Shown here piece by piece: positions 52,992-63,702 of a stretch of 64,000 bases of DNA. The notes under the pieces were generated by a model. That model worked only from the letters and a program-made list of their open reading frames with translations, did no database searches and was not told where the DNA came from. Within the stretch, counting starts at the first letter, position 1. Each line of letters starts with the position of its first letter. A program made the translations under genes and the position numbers. The DNA comes from M3007 sp965249785 (lineage in GTDB: Bacteria > Bacteroidota > Bacteroidia > Chitinophagales > Saprospiraceae). The DNA lies in NCBI GenBank assembly GCA_965249785.1, contig CBDFMU010000026.1, positions 372,001 through 436,000 of the forward strand, written 5' to 3'.

Positions 52992-55900
52992 ATGAAAAAT
53001 AACACCACTTACCGTTCTTGCTTTTGGCTAACTATAATCAGCATTTTTACTTTCCATACTACCTACGCTCAACAAAAATGGGCAAACTATACCAGCGATG
53101 TTATTTGGGGTAAAGTTGCTTTTGAAGGAGATAATGTATGGTTGCCAACACAAGGTGGCCTAATACAAATCAACCGTAGCTCCGGGGCAAAGCAAGTTTA
53201 TCTGCCTAGCAATTCAGGCTTAAAAGGCTCCTCCGTTATGTCTGTATTGGTAGATACAGGCGGTGTGAAATGGATTGGTTCAGAACAGGGTGGATTGCTT
53301 CGTTTCGACGGTACAAACTGGACACAGTACTCTACAATCAACACTGGCGATACGCTGATTAATATAAAGGATATACATACAGACACCCAAGATCGCTTAT
53401 GGCTTATCTCATGGGTAAATGGCAATTGCTCCGGCTGTAGTAAATTGATGTACTTGGAAAATGGCCAATTTCATAAAGTCCCAAATCCGCCTGGCGTCGG
53501 CTCTGCTACTAGTTTTCGCTATTTAGTCCCTGATAATGCAGGCAATGTATGGGCGGCTACGCAAACAAGTATTACAAAGATACAAAATGACACTTCTTTC
53601 GTATTGTATAACGCAGCAGATATACATTTCCAGCCGCATGAATATATATATGGCATAGGTTTCGACCAAGTGCGCAACCATATATACGTTAGTTCCTCAG
53701 AGTATATTAATAGTACACTTACTATCTACCGCCTGCACCGTTTTGATGGCACCACTTGGGAAGAAGTTACATTGCCCCCTAACACACCGCTTGGTTATAG
53801 TACGTCTTTTCAGAATGATCTAGAGGGAAATTTCTGGATTTTGACAGATAATTATACCCCGGACAGTAGTACACTACTTCGTTTCGACGGGTCTAACTGG
53901 AATAATTATTCACCCACAGACTTAGGGCTGTCAGATAATAGAGTGTATGGTCTAGCCTTCGATGGGCAGGGACATTTATGGATTAAGGGAGCTAATGGTT
54001 TGCTAGAACAGCAGGGTACTACCTGGAAAGAGTATGACACGGAGATTTTTCCAATTGGAAGCAACTACTTTTTTCAGCAAGCCGCTTTCAATAGAGACGG
54101 CCACGCCTGGTTATTGAGCGGGAGTCTGCAGGAGTTTGACGGTCTGACTTGGAAAACACATCTACCAGCAGATTTTGGTATTACTTCTAATGTGGATTTT
54201 TCCTGTGTAAGCATAGATACTGTTACAAATACGCTCTGGGCAGGACTGGCAAACAATAATGAGTCCGAATGTAGTGTGCTGAAATACGATGGGATAAATT
54301 CAACTATTTATTCTCTTCCTACTCGCTACGACCCAAGCAAGATCATCCCACTCCCGGATGGGAAAGCCTGGCTAGCTTGCGATAGCGGTTTAGGTTTTTT
54401 CGATGGAAATCAGTGGGTATGGTATAATCAAAATAACTCTCCTTTGCCCTCTTCTTTTATCAGTGATATTACACTTGATTTAAGTGGAAATCTCTGGGCA
54501 GCCGTTTATCCGGATAACGTTGTACAGTTTAATGGTACGCAGTGGTCCGTTTTTAATTTGCCGGGCACAGGAGGTTGGGTGTTTTGTGATCGGAGTGGCC
54601 GTATCTGGACTGGCGGTATAAACAAAATAGAACGCTACGATGGTAACAGTTGGTCACCTATACCGGAGCCGGAGAATCAAATTGCTTTGTCTATGACACA
54701 GGATGCTGATCTCAGCTATTGGTTCGCTACAGGTGGAGGTGCGTTTCATTGGGATGGTGATAACCAATGGGAGAATTTTAATATTCAAAATGCACCATTG
54801 ACCAATAACTACGTTCGTAGTTTGCAAATAGACCCCTTTGGAAATAAGTGGCTCCTGGGTATAGGCATTACAGTCTATAATTCGGAGGGCATTTCCACCC
54901 AATTTGTCCATCCTACCTCCAGCATACATGGTACAGTGTTCTATGATGCCGATCAGAATGGCGAGCAGGCTATATCAGGTGAGCCAGGCATTCCTGGAGC
55001 GCAAGTGCTAATGCTGCCCGACAGCATACGCACCTGGAGTGTATCGCAGGGTAATTATTCGTTTTTTCCAACGCTTGGCCCACACCAAATTGAATATGTG
55101 CCTGCACCGGATTACACCTTGACCTCTGATTCAGCACACTATCAGGTCATCGCAGGACTGGCCGACCAATCGGGCTTTGATTTTGGAGCCTGGACACCCA
55201 ATATACATGATAGCCTACGCCTGGATCTGACCGCCGGAGTATTGCGTTGTAATTTACCAAATAACTTTTGGCTGAATCTCACCAATCTCGGTTTTCTAGA
55301 TGCCTCGGGGCAAATTTCTTTTATATACGACCCTACTCTGACATTCCTGTCGTCCGAGCCGCCGCCTACTACTATCGATGGCAACACCTTGACCTGGCAA
55401 TATCAAAATCTTCCCTTTGGAGCCACTTATAATATACAATTGCAATTTGGTAATCTCGGCCCGGATGCTCTTGGCGACACGCTGTTTTACAGTGCCTACG
55501 CCGACCAGGAAGGTAGTATGGCTTTTGCCAGCCAAAGGGAACAGGCCATCGTGAGGTGTTCCTACGACCCCAACGATAAATTAGTCCAGCCAACCGGGCC
55601 TGCCCAGGGTGCACTGTCACTCCTGGCGGATCCATTGGAATATACCATACACTTCCAAAATACGGGCAACGATACAGCCTTCACCGTAGTCATTCGCGAC
55701 ACCCTGAATGCTGCATTAGACTTAGCAAATCTGGAAGTTCTCAGCAGCAGCCACCCCGTTCGGGTGCAGGCAGAGGTGGGTGGTGTGTTGACCTTTGTCT
55801 TTGCCGATATCAACCTGCTATGGCAAAAGGTAGATGAGTTGGGCAGCCAAGGGTACGTGTCTTATCGCATCAAAGCCCGCGAAAACCTGGCTGACGCGAC

Positions 55901-56273
55901 GATCGTGCGCAATACTGCTCATATCTATTTCGATCTTAACCCCCCTATTGTGACCAATACGACCTCGAACACACTGGTTGAAAAATTGCCTACTACTGCT
56001 ATCTATTCCGAACCCAATAGTATGTTACGCATTCGGGTTGCCCCTAATCCAATGGACGACGAGGCACGGATAGAAATATTAAATTTACCCGATCATCACA
56101 GCGATCTTCAATTGCAAGTATTTGATTTGCAAGGAAGTATTGTACGTGAAACAATTGCTTCGACGCCTTATTTCATATTAAAAAAAGAAAATTTATCTCC
56201 AGGTATGTACTTCTTCCGCATATTATCCGAAGGCAAATTGTTGGGGAATGGCAAGTTGGTGTGCGGAAAATAA
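52992..56273 (+). CDS. Large T9SS propeller surface protein
   Basis: 1093 residues. Signal peptide (LTIISIFTFHTTYAQQ). A beta-propeller of two-component-regulator type repeats covers about 30-640 (VKWIGSEQGGLLRFDG, NFWILTDNY, HLWIKGANGLLE). An SdrD-B-like domain begins about 645 (GTVFYDADQNGEQAISGEPGIPG). A PNDK / FQNTGNDTAFTVVIRD module at about 855-1000 is paralogous to that in the protein at 1-1635. The C-terminal sorting domain starts about 1013 (RVAPNPMDDEARIEIL ... LSPGMYFFRILSE). Propeller repeats without a kinase suggest a secreted ligand-binding or structural role. Confidence 0.87.
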   Translation: MKNNTTYRSCFWLTIISIFTFHTTYAQQKWANYTSDVIWGKVAFEGDNVWLPTQGGLIQINRSSGAKQVYLPSNSGLKGSSVMSVLVDTGGVKWIGSEQGGLLRFDGTNWTQYSTINTGDTLINIKDIHTDTQDRLWLISWVNGNCSGCSKLMYLENGQFHKVPNPPGVGSATSFRYLVPDNAGNVWAATQTSITKIQNDTSFVLYNAADIHFQPHEYIYGIGFDQVRNHIYVSSSEYINSTLTIYRLHRFDGTTWEEVTLPPNTPLGYSTSFQNDLEGNFWILTDNYTPDSSTLLRFDGSNWNNYSPTDLGLSDNRVYGLAFDGQGHLWIKGANGLLEQQGTTWKEYDTEIFPIGSNYFFQQAAFNRDGHAWLLSGSLQEFDGLTWKTHLPADFGITSNVDFSCVSIDTVTNTLWAGLANNNESECSVLKYDGINSTIYSLPTRYDPSKIIPLPDGKAWLACDSGLGFFDGNQWVWYNQNNSPLPSSFISDITLDLSGNLWAAVYPDNVVQFNGTQWSVFNLPGTGGWVFCDRSGRIWTGGINKIERYDGNSWSPIPEPENQIALSMTQDADLSYWFATGGGAFHWDGDNQWENFNIQNAPLTNNYVRSLQIDPFGNKWLLGIGITVYNSEGISTQFVHPTSSIHGTVFYDADQNGEQAISGEPGIPGAQVLMLPDSIRTWSVSQGNYSFFPTLGPHQIEYVPAPDYTLTSDSAHYQVIAGLADQSGFDFGAWTPNIHDSLRLDLTAGVLRCNLPNNFWLNLTNLGFLDASGQISFIYDPTLTFLSSEPPPTTIDGNTLTWQYQNLPFGATYNIQLQFGNLGPDALGDTLFYSAYADQEGSMAFASQREQAIVRCSYDPNDKLVQPTGPAQGALSLLADPLEYTIHFQNTGNDTAFTVVIRDTLNAALDLANLEVLSSSHPVRVQAEVGGVLTFVFADINLLWQKVDELGSQGYVSYRIKARENLADATIVRNTAHIYFDLNPPIVTNTTSNTLVEKLPTTAIYSEPNSMLRIRVAPNPMDDEARIEILNLPDHHSDLQLQVFDLQGSIVRETIASTPYFILKKENLSPGMYFFRILSEGKLLGNGKLVCGK

Positions 56274-56370
56274 AGAGCAATACTTTGCCTCGACAGTACA
56301 AGTGCTGTACATAATACCCACGATCCGTCACGTCCCTTTCTATCTCCACGGAAGACATGAATAGTTATCC

Positions 56371-56403
56371 TACTTTGCAAAGCCAGCTACGCTTTGCAAA
56401 GTA
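56371..56403. terminator. Hairpin after the propeller gene
   Basis: TACTTTGCAAAG / CTTTGCAAAGTA, perfect 12 bp with a 9-nt loop. Confidence 0.5.
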
Positions 56404-56435
56404 GAACAATTCATATTGGTCAGCGATAAAATACA

Positions 56436-56467
56436 TTGCCATTTGCGCAGCCAATCTTGCCACTTAC
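56436..56467. promoter_or_regulatory. 21-bp-phased direct repeat upstream of the beta-helix gene
   Basis: TTGCCATTTGC at 56436 and TTGCCACTTAC at 56457; the second half-site is identical to that at 47266. It lies 83 bp before the ATG at 56550. Confidence 0.5.
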
Positions 56468-56549
56468 GCGCTAGCTGTTTCTACCGCCTGTTTTTGACCG
56501 GACTTTTATGGTATTAATCACCACGATTTATACAAAAAGTTCTACCTAC

Positions 56550-59500
56550 ATGAAAAATCTACTCTTCCTGCTCTTGTTTCTCGGTGCTTTTCTGCCGACC
56601 AGTCAGGCAGCCCGTTACTTTGTAAATGCTGCTACCGGCAATGATACCCACACGGGTACTTCCTGGGGGCAAGCCTTTCAAACCTTACAAAAAGCCATTG
56701 AAGTTGCCAATAACAACGATGAAATCTGGCTGACTGGCGGTACTTACGTTCCAACCAAAGATTTCTCTGGTCAGACTTATCCGACTACGCTCAAAATATT
56801 CCTGGGTTTCTATATCAATAAATCCCTGCAGATCTATGGCCACTTTGCCGGTACGGAGGCCACTGCCGCGCAACGTAATGCTGCGAATGCTCCGACCATT
56901 CTGAGTGCCGACATTGACGGAGATGACCTGTCCAGTCCAGCGCAATCTCTATCAGATATTCAAGGGACGAATGGTTCGCGCCTGCTTTATATGACCAATC
57001 TGCCCGCCAATGGGATTGTTCGCCTGGACGATCTGGTTATCACTGGTGCCGCTGGCGAGGGCGGTTTGATTTTAGTAGGAGGTGGATCCAATATAACTGT
57101 TACTGGCTGTAGTTTTTCAGGCAATTTTGCTTCCGGCAGTAATGCACAGGGGGCCGCCGGAGCTACTTTTATCGGGTCTTCGGGCGCTCTGTGTTTTCCC
57201 AAAATATCCGGTTGTTCCTTCGATCACAACGAGAATCAGAATGGTCCGGGTGGCTGTTTTATTTGGGCGGCGACCGGTCCTTGCAATGCTAATATCACCA
57301 ATTGCTCTTTCAGCGACAACACGGCGCGATACGGTGGCGGCCTGAGTATTTTTGCGGCTAACTCCGAAGCTTGTCTGGTGACCGTTTCCGGGAGTACTTT
57401 TGCGAACAATAGTGCGATTTTCGGTGGTGGTGGTGCCGGTCTTTCCTGTTCCAATGCTACACTGCAATGTAGTGGCAGCAATTTCAGTAATAATCAGGCC
57501 TATCTGGGTGGTGCCGTTTCCAACAGCGAGGTGCTTGGAAACAATGAAGTGGTGTTTGATGGTTGTGGTTTTTATCAAAATCAGGCGACCAGCGGCGGTG
57601 CTATGTTTTTACAAAGTGCCAATACACGCGTGTTAAACAGCATATTTGATGGTAATACGGCTAGTACAGATGGTGGCGGCGGGATATTTATCAGCGACTA
57701 TTTTGTACCGCTTACTTCCTATTTTTATGCCGACCATACTTCTTTTGCAAATAATACCAGTGGCCAAAACGGCGGTGGCATCTGTAATCGCGACCCATTG
57801 GCGACGATAGGTATTACCCGCACGATTTTTCAGGGAAATACTGCCCAGAACGGGGGTGCTTTTTCCCAGGAATATGAGGCTAATTCCAGCGTGAATACGA
57901 GTATTGATCGGGGTATATTTTCTGGAAATAGTGCGACGGCTAATGGCGGTGCTATTTATCTGAGACAAGCCGATGGTACGAGCCATGCCGGGGGCTTGCA
58001 AGTGAGTTATTCTACTTTTTATCAAAATGAAGCCAGCACGGCTGGGGCTACGGTTTTTGCCGATAATACCACCTTCAATGGCAACAACCTGATTTCTTCG
58101 GGTAGCAGTACAGCGGCCTCTTCCGGCGAATTTAGAGCAGTGAATAATGGCTTGCTGGATGTCTCGCATTCGCTCCTGGAATCCGCCGACTGTGCCAGCG
58201 GCGGCCTTTTCAATTGTGCTGGAAATATTTACAATCTTGACCCACTCTTCGTCAATGCAGGCAACCAGAATTTTCACCTGCAAATGTGTTCGCCAGCCGT
58301 CAATACTGGTGGCTTTACGGGCAGTAATTTTACGGACTATGACAACAATCCGCGTCCTTATAATGACGGCACTGGTGCCTTGGATATGGGAGCTTTTGAA
58401 TTTCAAGGTACACCTCCCAATTCCTTTTACACCGATAATGACGGCGACGGGTACGGTATTTTGACTTCCAAAATTAGAGCCTGCTCCGCGCCTCCCGGTT
58501 TTGCGGCTTTAACGGGCGATTGCTACGATAATAATGCGGCGATCAATCCCGGTGCAGCGGAAATCTGTGATGGGGTGGATAATAACTGTAATAACCTAGT
58601 AGACTCTGCCGATCCCACCCACGTAGATACAGACCCACCCACTTTCGTCACTGCAACACCCGTCAATGTGCAACTGACTTGTACCGACGCAATACCCACC
58701 GCGGCCACGCTTACGGCTACCGATAATTGTACGCCCAATCCGGCAGTGACGATGACGCAGACGACCACCCGCAGTACCAATCCGCAGGACTGCGCGTATT
58801 ATACCTACCAGATCACCCGCACCTGGAAAGCCACGGATTTGAAGGGCAATACAACCACGGTGAGCCAGACCATTTCGGTCAGCGATCTGACTCCGCCGAC
58901 TCTTCAAAATATACCGGCCAATATCACGGTAGAATGTACCCCACCAGCACCAGCTACTGTCGCCGCCACGGATAATTGCTCGCCGACGGTCAGTATTACC
59001 CAGGCCGATGTTCGTACCAATGGTGCTTGCCCACAGACCTACACGATTACCCGTACCTGGACGGCTACGGATAAATGCGGTAATACGGCTACTGCAAGTC
59101 AGCTTATTTCGGTCAGAGATATTACGCCGCCCGTACTTCAAAATATACCTGCCAATATTACCGTGGAATGCGCACCACCCGCGCCAGCAGTGGTTACGGC
59201 TACGGACAATTGTTCTTCCGTGGTAACTATTACCCAGACGGATGTACAAAGCAACCAATCCTGCCCACAGACCTACACCATCACCCGTATCTGGACGGCC
59301 ACCGATCAATGTGGCAACACGGCTACCGCGAGTCAGCTTATTTCGGTCCGGGATGTGACACCGCCAGTATTATATAACATACCGGCTAATACAACAGTAG
59401 AGTGTGCTCCACCAGCATCGTCGTCGGTTACTGCTACCGACAACTGTTCCGCTGCAGTGACGATCACCCAGACGGATGTGCGCAGCAACGAATCCTGCCC

Positions 59501-61727
59501 GCAGACCTATACCCTCACCCGTACCTGGACGGCCACCGATCAATGTGGTAATACGGCTACCGCGAGTCAAACTATTCTGGTTCGGGACGTGACGCCACCG
59601 GTGCTACACAATGTACCCGGCAATATCACCCTGGAATGCGCCCCTCCGTCGGCGTCGTTGGTCACTGCCACCGACAATTGCTCCGCTCAGGTGACTGTTA
59701 CCCAGTCGGAGGTGCGCACCAATGGTGCCTGTCCACAAACCTATACGCTCACCCGCACCTGGATAGCTACGGATGAATGTGGCAACACCGCTACGGCTAC
59801 CCAAGTCATTGAAGTACAGGATATTAAGCCGCCTTTCGTGTTGGCCGTTCCGGCTGCTCAAATTATGTTAGAATGCGATCAGGCCATTCCGCAAATCACG
59901 AGTTTGCCTAATCAGGACTGTGATGCCAACCCGATTTTGACCGTAACCGAAATCACTGAAGAACTGCATGCTACTGGTTACGACCACGTGTTCCGCCGCA
60001 TCAAACGGCATATTGTTTTGGCCGATCATTGTGGCAACGCCACCGAATTTGACCAGGTCATCAGTATTCGCGATATAATATCACCAGAGATTGTGAATTG
60101 CCCAGCAGACATCACCGTCAATGGCGATGAAAATGGCGCACAGGTAGATTTTCCGGCAGCAGTAGTGAATGAGAATTGTAGTTACGATCTTTATTACACC
60201 CCGTACGAACCTGGCAGCCATTTTCCAGTAGGTACCACGCAAATGTTTATTGATGTATTTGACCATGGTGCCAATTCTGCCAGCTGTAGTTTCCAGGTGA
60301 CGGTGCTTGATGATCTCAAAGTGCATTGCCAAGACCTCATTAGCGCTACGATACTGCCGGGTACTTTTCCAGCCACCAATACCATTTTGTGGAATCCGCC
60401 TTTCGCTGTGCCCTGCACTTTCTGCGATGACCAGCAAAATGATCCGCAGTTTCAACAGCAATTCCGGCTACTGGGGGATTTGAATGGCCACCGCTATTAT
60501 ATTTCCAAAAGCAAATTGCCTGCCGCACAAGCAGCCAGCGTGTGTACCCAATACGGTGGTTATCTCGCCACGCCGGGCAGTGCCACGGAGAATCGTATGT
60601 TAACCAATGAATTAGCGGGTCAGACGGCATTGATCGGTTTGAGCGACGTGGCTACCGAGGGCGTTTTCAAGTGGGCCGATGGTCAACCGTTTGGCTTCCA
60701 GCACTGGGCCACGGGACAACCCAATATTGGCGTACTTACTGCTCCCTCGCTGGACTACGTCAAAATTGCTGCGGATGGCCGCTGGGAGAATGTTGGTGCG
60801 GATTCGACCTACTTTCTGTTGGAAGTCGCCTGCTACGATCTGCGGACAACCACCACGAGTTTCCCGGCCAACAATCAGGCCTCGCTCGGCTTCTATACCG
60901 TAAATTATCAGATACAGGATCACTGTGGCTACACCGATGAGTGCCAGCAAAATATCCAGGTGTTGCGCAGACGTGTAAATTACTGTCAGCCCAATCTCTA
61001 TCCCGATGTGCTCGACCGCGATACGTCGCTGTGGATACAAAAAGTACAGATCGGTACATTTTCTCAAGTTACAGGCAACAACCACGGTTCGGCGCGCTAC
61101 CTGAGTAATATCAACGCACTTTTACCTGTCGGCCAGACGGTACCTATCACGGTCACGCTCGGTACCACTGCCGATACTGCCAAAGCCTACATCCACATTT
61201 GGCTCGATGCCAATGCCGACCGCGATTTTTATGATGTCGGCGAAATGTTGCTCGACACTTTTATCACGACCAATCAGTTATCTTTCAACGCTTTCATCCC
61301 CACCAATACCGTAATAGGGGACCTGAAACAGCGATTGCGTGTGGCAGTTTCACGTTACTACGCGCCGGAAGCCTGCGGTGATTATCCAGTCGGTGAAACG
61401 GAAGATTATCGCGTCGCCACCACCGCACCTTCCGGCAATAATTCCGTGGAAGATCGCAATACCCTTACTCCGAATGCACTGCTGTTTCCCAACCCCGCAA
61501 CGACTGAAGCGTTCCTGAACTTATCGGAATATGAAAATGCAACCTGCACTATACGAATTCTGGATATACAGGGCCGCACGGTGCAGTCTTTTGCTGTGGA
61601 AAATGTAGACGATGCCTTGATAGTGCTGGATCTAACGGGTTTATTACCAGGTATTTATATGGTACAAACCCAAGCCGAAGGCCACGATATGCGTACAGAT
61701 AAATTGATTATTGCCAGCGATAAATAA
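56550..61727 (+). CDS. Giant T9SS beta-helix/HYR/C-type-lectin/GEVED surface protein
   Basis: 1725 residues from the ATG at 56550 (MKNLLFLLLFLGAFL, signal peptide). Domains in order: a right-handed parallel beta-helix (about 20-620, repeated GG.I and NN.A turns); a MopE-like metal-binding segment (about 640-680, DNDGDGYG then ICDGVDNNCNN); five HYR-like repeats (about 693-1106; four are exactly 78 residues); another HYR module (about 1179-1255); a C-type-lectin-like domain (about 1311-1430, WADGQPFGFQHWATGQPN and RWENV); a GEVED domain (about 1510-1622, IWLDANADRDFYD); and a T9SS sorting domain (from about 1645). Probably a cell-surface adhesin or carbohydrate-binding protein. An in-frame ATG at 56508 is less likely. 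Confidence 0.9.
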   Translation: MKNLLFLLLFLGAFLPTSQAARYFVNAATGNDTHTGTSWGQAFQTLQKAIEVANNNDEIWLTGGTYVPTKDFSGQTYPTTLKIFLGFYINKSLQIYGHFAGTEATAAQRNAANAPTILSADIDGDDLSSPAQSLSDIQGTNGSRLLYMTNLPANGIVRLDDLVITGAAGEGGLILVGGGSNITVTGCSFSGNFASGSNAQGAAGATFIGSSGALCFPKISGCSFDHNENQNGPGGCFIWAATGPCNANITNCSFSDNTARYGGGLSIFAANSEACLVTVSGSTFANNSAIFGGGGAGLSCSNATLQCSGSNFSNNQAYLGGAVSNSEVLGNNEVVFDGCGFYQNQATSGGAMFLQSANTRVLNSIFDGNTASTDGGGGIFISDYFVPLTSYFYADHTSFANNTSGQNGGGICNRDPLATIGITRTIFQGNTAQNGGAFSQEYEANSSVNTSIDRGIFSGNSATANGGAIYLRQADGTSHAGGLQVSYSTFYQNEASTAGATVFADNTTFNGNNLISSGSSTAASSGEFRAVNNGLLDVSHSLLESADCASGGLFNCAGNIYNLDPLFVNAGNQNFHLQMCSPAVNTGGFTGSNFTDYDNNPRPYNDGTGALDMGAFEFQGTPPNSFYTDNDGDGYGILTSKIRACSAPPGFAALTGDCYDNNAAINPGAAEICDGVDNNCNNLVDSADPTHVDTDPPTFVTATPVNVQLTCTDAIPTAATLTATDNCTPNPAVTMTQTTTRSTNPQDCAYYTYQITRTWKATDLKGNTTTVSQTISVSDLTPPTLQNIPANITVECTPPAPATVAATDNCSPTVSITQADVRTNGACPQTYTITRTWTATDKCGNTATASQLISVRDITPPVLQNIPANITVECAPPAPAVVTATDNCSSVVTITQTDVQSNQSCPQTYTITRIWTATDQCGNTATASQLISVRDVTPPVLYNIPANTTVECAPPASSSVTATDNCSAAVTITQTDVRSNESCPQTYTLTRTWTATDQCGNTATASQTILVRDVTPPVLHNVPGNITLECAPPSASLVTATDNCSAQVTVTQSEVRTNGACPQTYTLTRTWIATDECGNTATATQVIEVQDIKPPFVLAVPAAQIMLECDQAIPQITSLPNQDCDANPILTVTEITEELHATGYDHVFRRIKRHIVLADHCGNATEFDQVISIRDIISPEIVNCPADITVNGDENGAQVDFPAAVVNENCSYDLYYTPYEPGSHFPVGTTQMFIDVFDHGANSASCSFQVTVLDDLKVHCQDLISATILPGTFPATNTILWNPPFAVPCTFCDDQQNDPQFQQQFRLLGDLNGHRYYISKSKLPAAQAASVCTQYGGYLATPGSATENRMLTNELAGQTALIGLSDVATEGVFKWADGQPFGFQHWATGQPNIGVLTAPSLDYVKIAADGRWENVGADSTYFLLEVACYDLRTTTTSFPANNQASLGFYTVNYQIQDHCGYTDECQQNIQVLRRRVNYCQPNLYPDVLDRDTSLWIQKVQIGTFSQVTGNNHGSARYLSNINALLPVGQTVPITVTLGTTADTAKAYIHIWLDANADRDFYDVGEMLLDTFITTNQLSFNAFIPTNTVIGDLKQRLRVAVSRYYAPEACGDYPVGETEDYRVATTAPSGNNSVEDRNTLTPNALLFPNPATTEAFLNLSEYENATCTIRILDIQGRTVQSFAVENVDDALIVLDLTGLLPGIYMVQTQAEGHDMRTDKLIIASDK
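58893..59828 (+). repeat. Tandem 234-bp HYR-like coding repeats
   Basis: Boundaries at 58893, 59127, 59361, 59595 and 59829, exactly 234 bp (78 residues) each; core PAN.TVEC.PPA...V.ATDNCS and TWTATD.CGNTATAS. Confidence 0.88.
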
Positions 61728-61752
61728 GCTAATACGAGGTTGATTATAAACG

Positions 61753-61788
61753 AACCACCCTGCTCAAGTAGTAGGGTGGTTTTGTTTG
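61753..61788 (+). terminator. Rho-independent terminator after the beta-helix gene
   Basis: AACCACCCT pairs perfectly with AGGGTGGTT, followed by TTGTTTGTT. The 61728-62091 spacer otherwise holds only short GTTGAG-like repeats. Confidence 0.8.
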
Positions 61789-62091
61789 TTATTAAGGGCG
61801 CGCAAGATGTAAGCTGGGCTGTAGGAATGCAATTACCACAATTTGGAAGTTACGTGGAAAGTGACTGGCAGGAAGCAAACCAAACTACTTCGGCTACTTT
61901 GCTGGCAAATTGGATAATTCGGCTGGCGAACTTTCCGTTTCTTACGCGCTGAAATGAATATGTTGAGAGGGTGGAGAAAAAGGGGGGGAGAGGCGGAGAA
62001 AACCCGCTCGTTGTCCCTCTAATTTTTTCTAAACCTCCTGAACCCCTCTAAACAGCATGACCACCTTTAATATATTGACCACATTAATCCT

Positions 62092-63702
62092 ATGACCCGT
62101 ATCAAAGCCGACCTTTTAGTCCTCGGTTCTGGCATTGCCGGACTCACTTTTGCTATTAAATCCGCCCGCCGCTTTCCCGAACGGCAAATTTTGGTATTAA
62201 CTAAAACCGTGGAAGGCGAAAGCAATACCCGCTATGCCCAAGGTGGCGTGGCCGCCGTGTGGGACGAAAACAAGGATAATTTTGAAAAACATATTGCTGA
62301 TACACTGGATGCTGGCGACGGCCTGTGCAAAGAGGAAATTGTACGCATCGTGGTGGAGGAAGGACCAGAACGGGTGCGCGAACTCATCGAGTGGGGCGCA
62401 AGATTTGATAAGGAAAAGAATTCGGCGGAATATGATTTGGCCCGCGAAGGTGGCCACTCGGAACACAGGATTTTGCATTATAAAGACCTGACTGGTTGGG
62501 AAATGCAGCGGACGTTGATTGAGGAAGCGGCACTATATCCCAATATCAAAGTACTGGAACATTATTTTGCCCTCGACCTGATTACCCAACACCATTTGGG
62601 TCGGATGGTGGTACGCGTTACGCCGGATATTGAGTGTTACGGTTGCTATGCTTTGCACAAAGAGACTGGCCAGATCGACACCATTTTGGCAAGGCTAACG
62701 ATACTTTGTACGGGTGGAGCGGGTCAAGTTTACAAATCCACGACTAATCCAGTGATCGCTACCGGCGACGGTGTGGCGATGGCCTACCGCGCCAAAGGTC
62801 GAGTAGAGAACATGGAATTTATGCAATTCCATCCTACTTCCCTGTTCAATCCGGCAGGTGAAAACCCCTCGTTTCTCGTCTCCGAAGCCGTGCGTGGACA
62901 TGGTGCCGTTCTGAAAAGTGCTGAGGGAGAGGAGTTTATGCAAAATTACGATCCCCGCCTTTCGCTCGCTCCGCGTGATATTGTGGCGCGGGCCATTGAC
63001 TCGGAAATGAAAAAGCGTGGTACAGACTGTATGTATTTGGATTGCCGTCATTTGGAAAAAGAGGATTTTCTGGCGCACTTTCCCACTATTTACGAGAAAT
63101 GTGTGAGCATTGGCATTGACCCGATGCTACAAATGATTCCCGTCGTGCCAGCCTGTCATTATATGTGTGGCGGCATTATGGTGGACGAATATGGGCGCAC
63201 CAGTATTCACCGTCTCTATGCGGCTGGTGAATGTAGTAGCACGGGCTTGCATGGTGCTAATCGCCTGGCTTCCAATTCGTTATTGGAAGCGATGGTTTTT
63301 GCGCACCGTATTTACGAAGATATTCAGGACCGACTGGATGATTTCGATTTCCAGGAAGATGTACCCGATTGGAATGCCGAAGGCACTACCGATCCGCAGG
63401 AAATGGTGCTGATTACGCAGGGATTGAAGGAATTACGGGAAATAATGTCCTATTATGTCGGGATTGTTCGCTCCAATGTGCGTCTGAAACGCGCGATGGA
63501 CCGCCTTTACCTATTGTATCAAGAGACGGAAGACCTGTACAAAACCAGCAAAATCTCGCCCCAATTAATGGAACTCCGCAATCTGATCACTATTGCGTAC
63601 CTCATTACGCGCTCGGCGGTGCATCGCCGCGAGAGCCGGGGACTACATTATACTACTGACTATCCGGGGCAATTACCGTTTGTGGAGCATTCGGTGTTGT
63701 AA
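62092..63702 (+). CDS. nadB: L-aspartate oxidase
   Basis: 536 residues, flavoprotein of the succinate dehydrogenase/fumarate reductase family. It oxidises L-aspartate to iminoaspartate for NAD biosynthesis in the cytoplasm. FAD-binding GSGIAGLTFAIKSARRFP (residues about 12-29), the SNTRYAQGGVAAVW loop, EGGHSEHRILHYKD, FMQFHPTSLFNP, LAPRDIVARAI and ECSSTGLHGANRLASNSLLEA are characteristic of NadB. Length matches the family. No nadA or nadC is adjacent in the window. Confidence 0.95.
   Translation: MTRIKADLLVLGSGIAGLTFAIKSARRFPERQILVLTKTVEGESNTRYAQGGVAAVWDENKDNFEKHIADTLDAGDGLCKEEIVRIVVEEGPERVRELIEWGARFDKEKNSAEYDLAREGGHSEHRILHYKDLTGWEMQRTLIEEAALYPNIKVLEHYFALDLITQHHLGRMVVRVTPDIECYGCYALHKETGQIDTILARLTILCTGGAGQVYKSTTNPVIATGDGVAMAYRAKGRVENMEFMQFHPTSLFNPAGENPSFLVSEAVRGHGAVLKSAEGEEFMQNYDPRLSLAPRDIVARAIDSEMKKRGTDCMYLDCRHLEKEDFLAHFPTIYEKCVSIGIDPMLQMIPVVPACHYMCGGIMVDEYGRTSIHRLYAAGECSSTGLHGANRLASNSLLEAMVFAHRIYEDIQDRLDDFDFQEDVPDWNAEGTTDPQEMVLITQGLKELREIMSYYVGIVRSNVRLKRAMDRLYLLYQETEDLYKTSKISPQLMELRNLITIAYLITRSAVHRRESRGLHYTTDYPGQLPFVEHSVL

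Noticed and set aside
61740..61952. 70-codon frame after the beta-helix gene
   Set aside because: It starts inside the terminator hairpin; low-quality composition.
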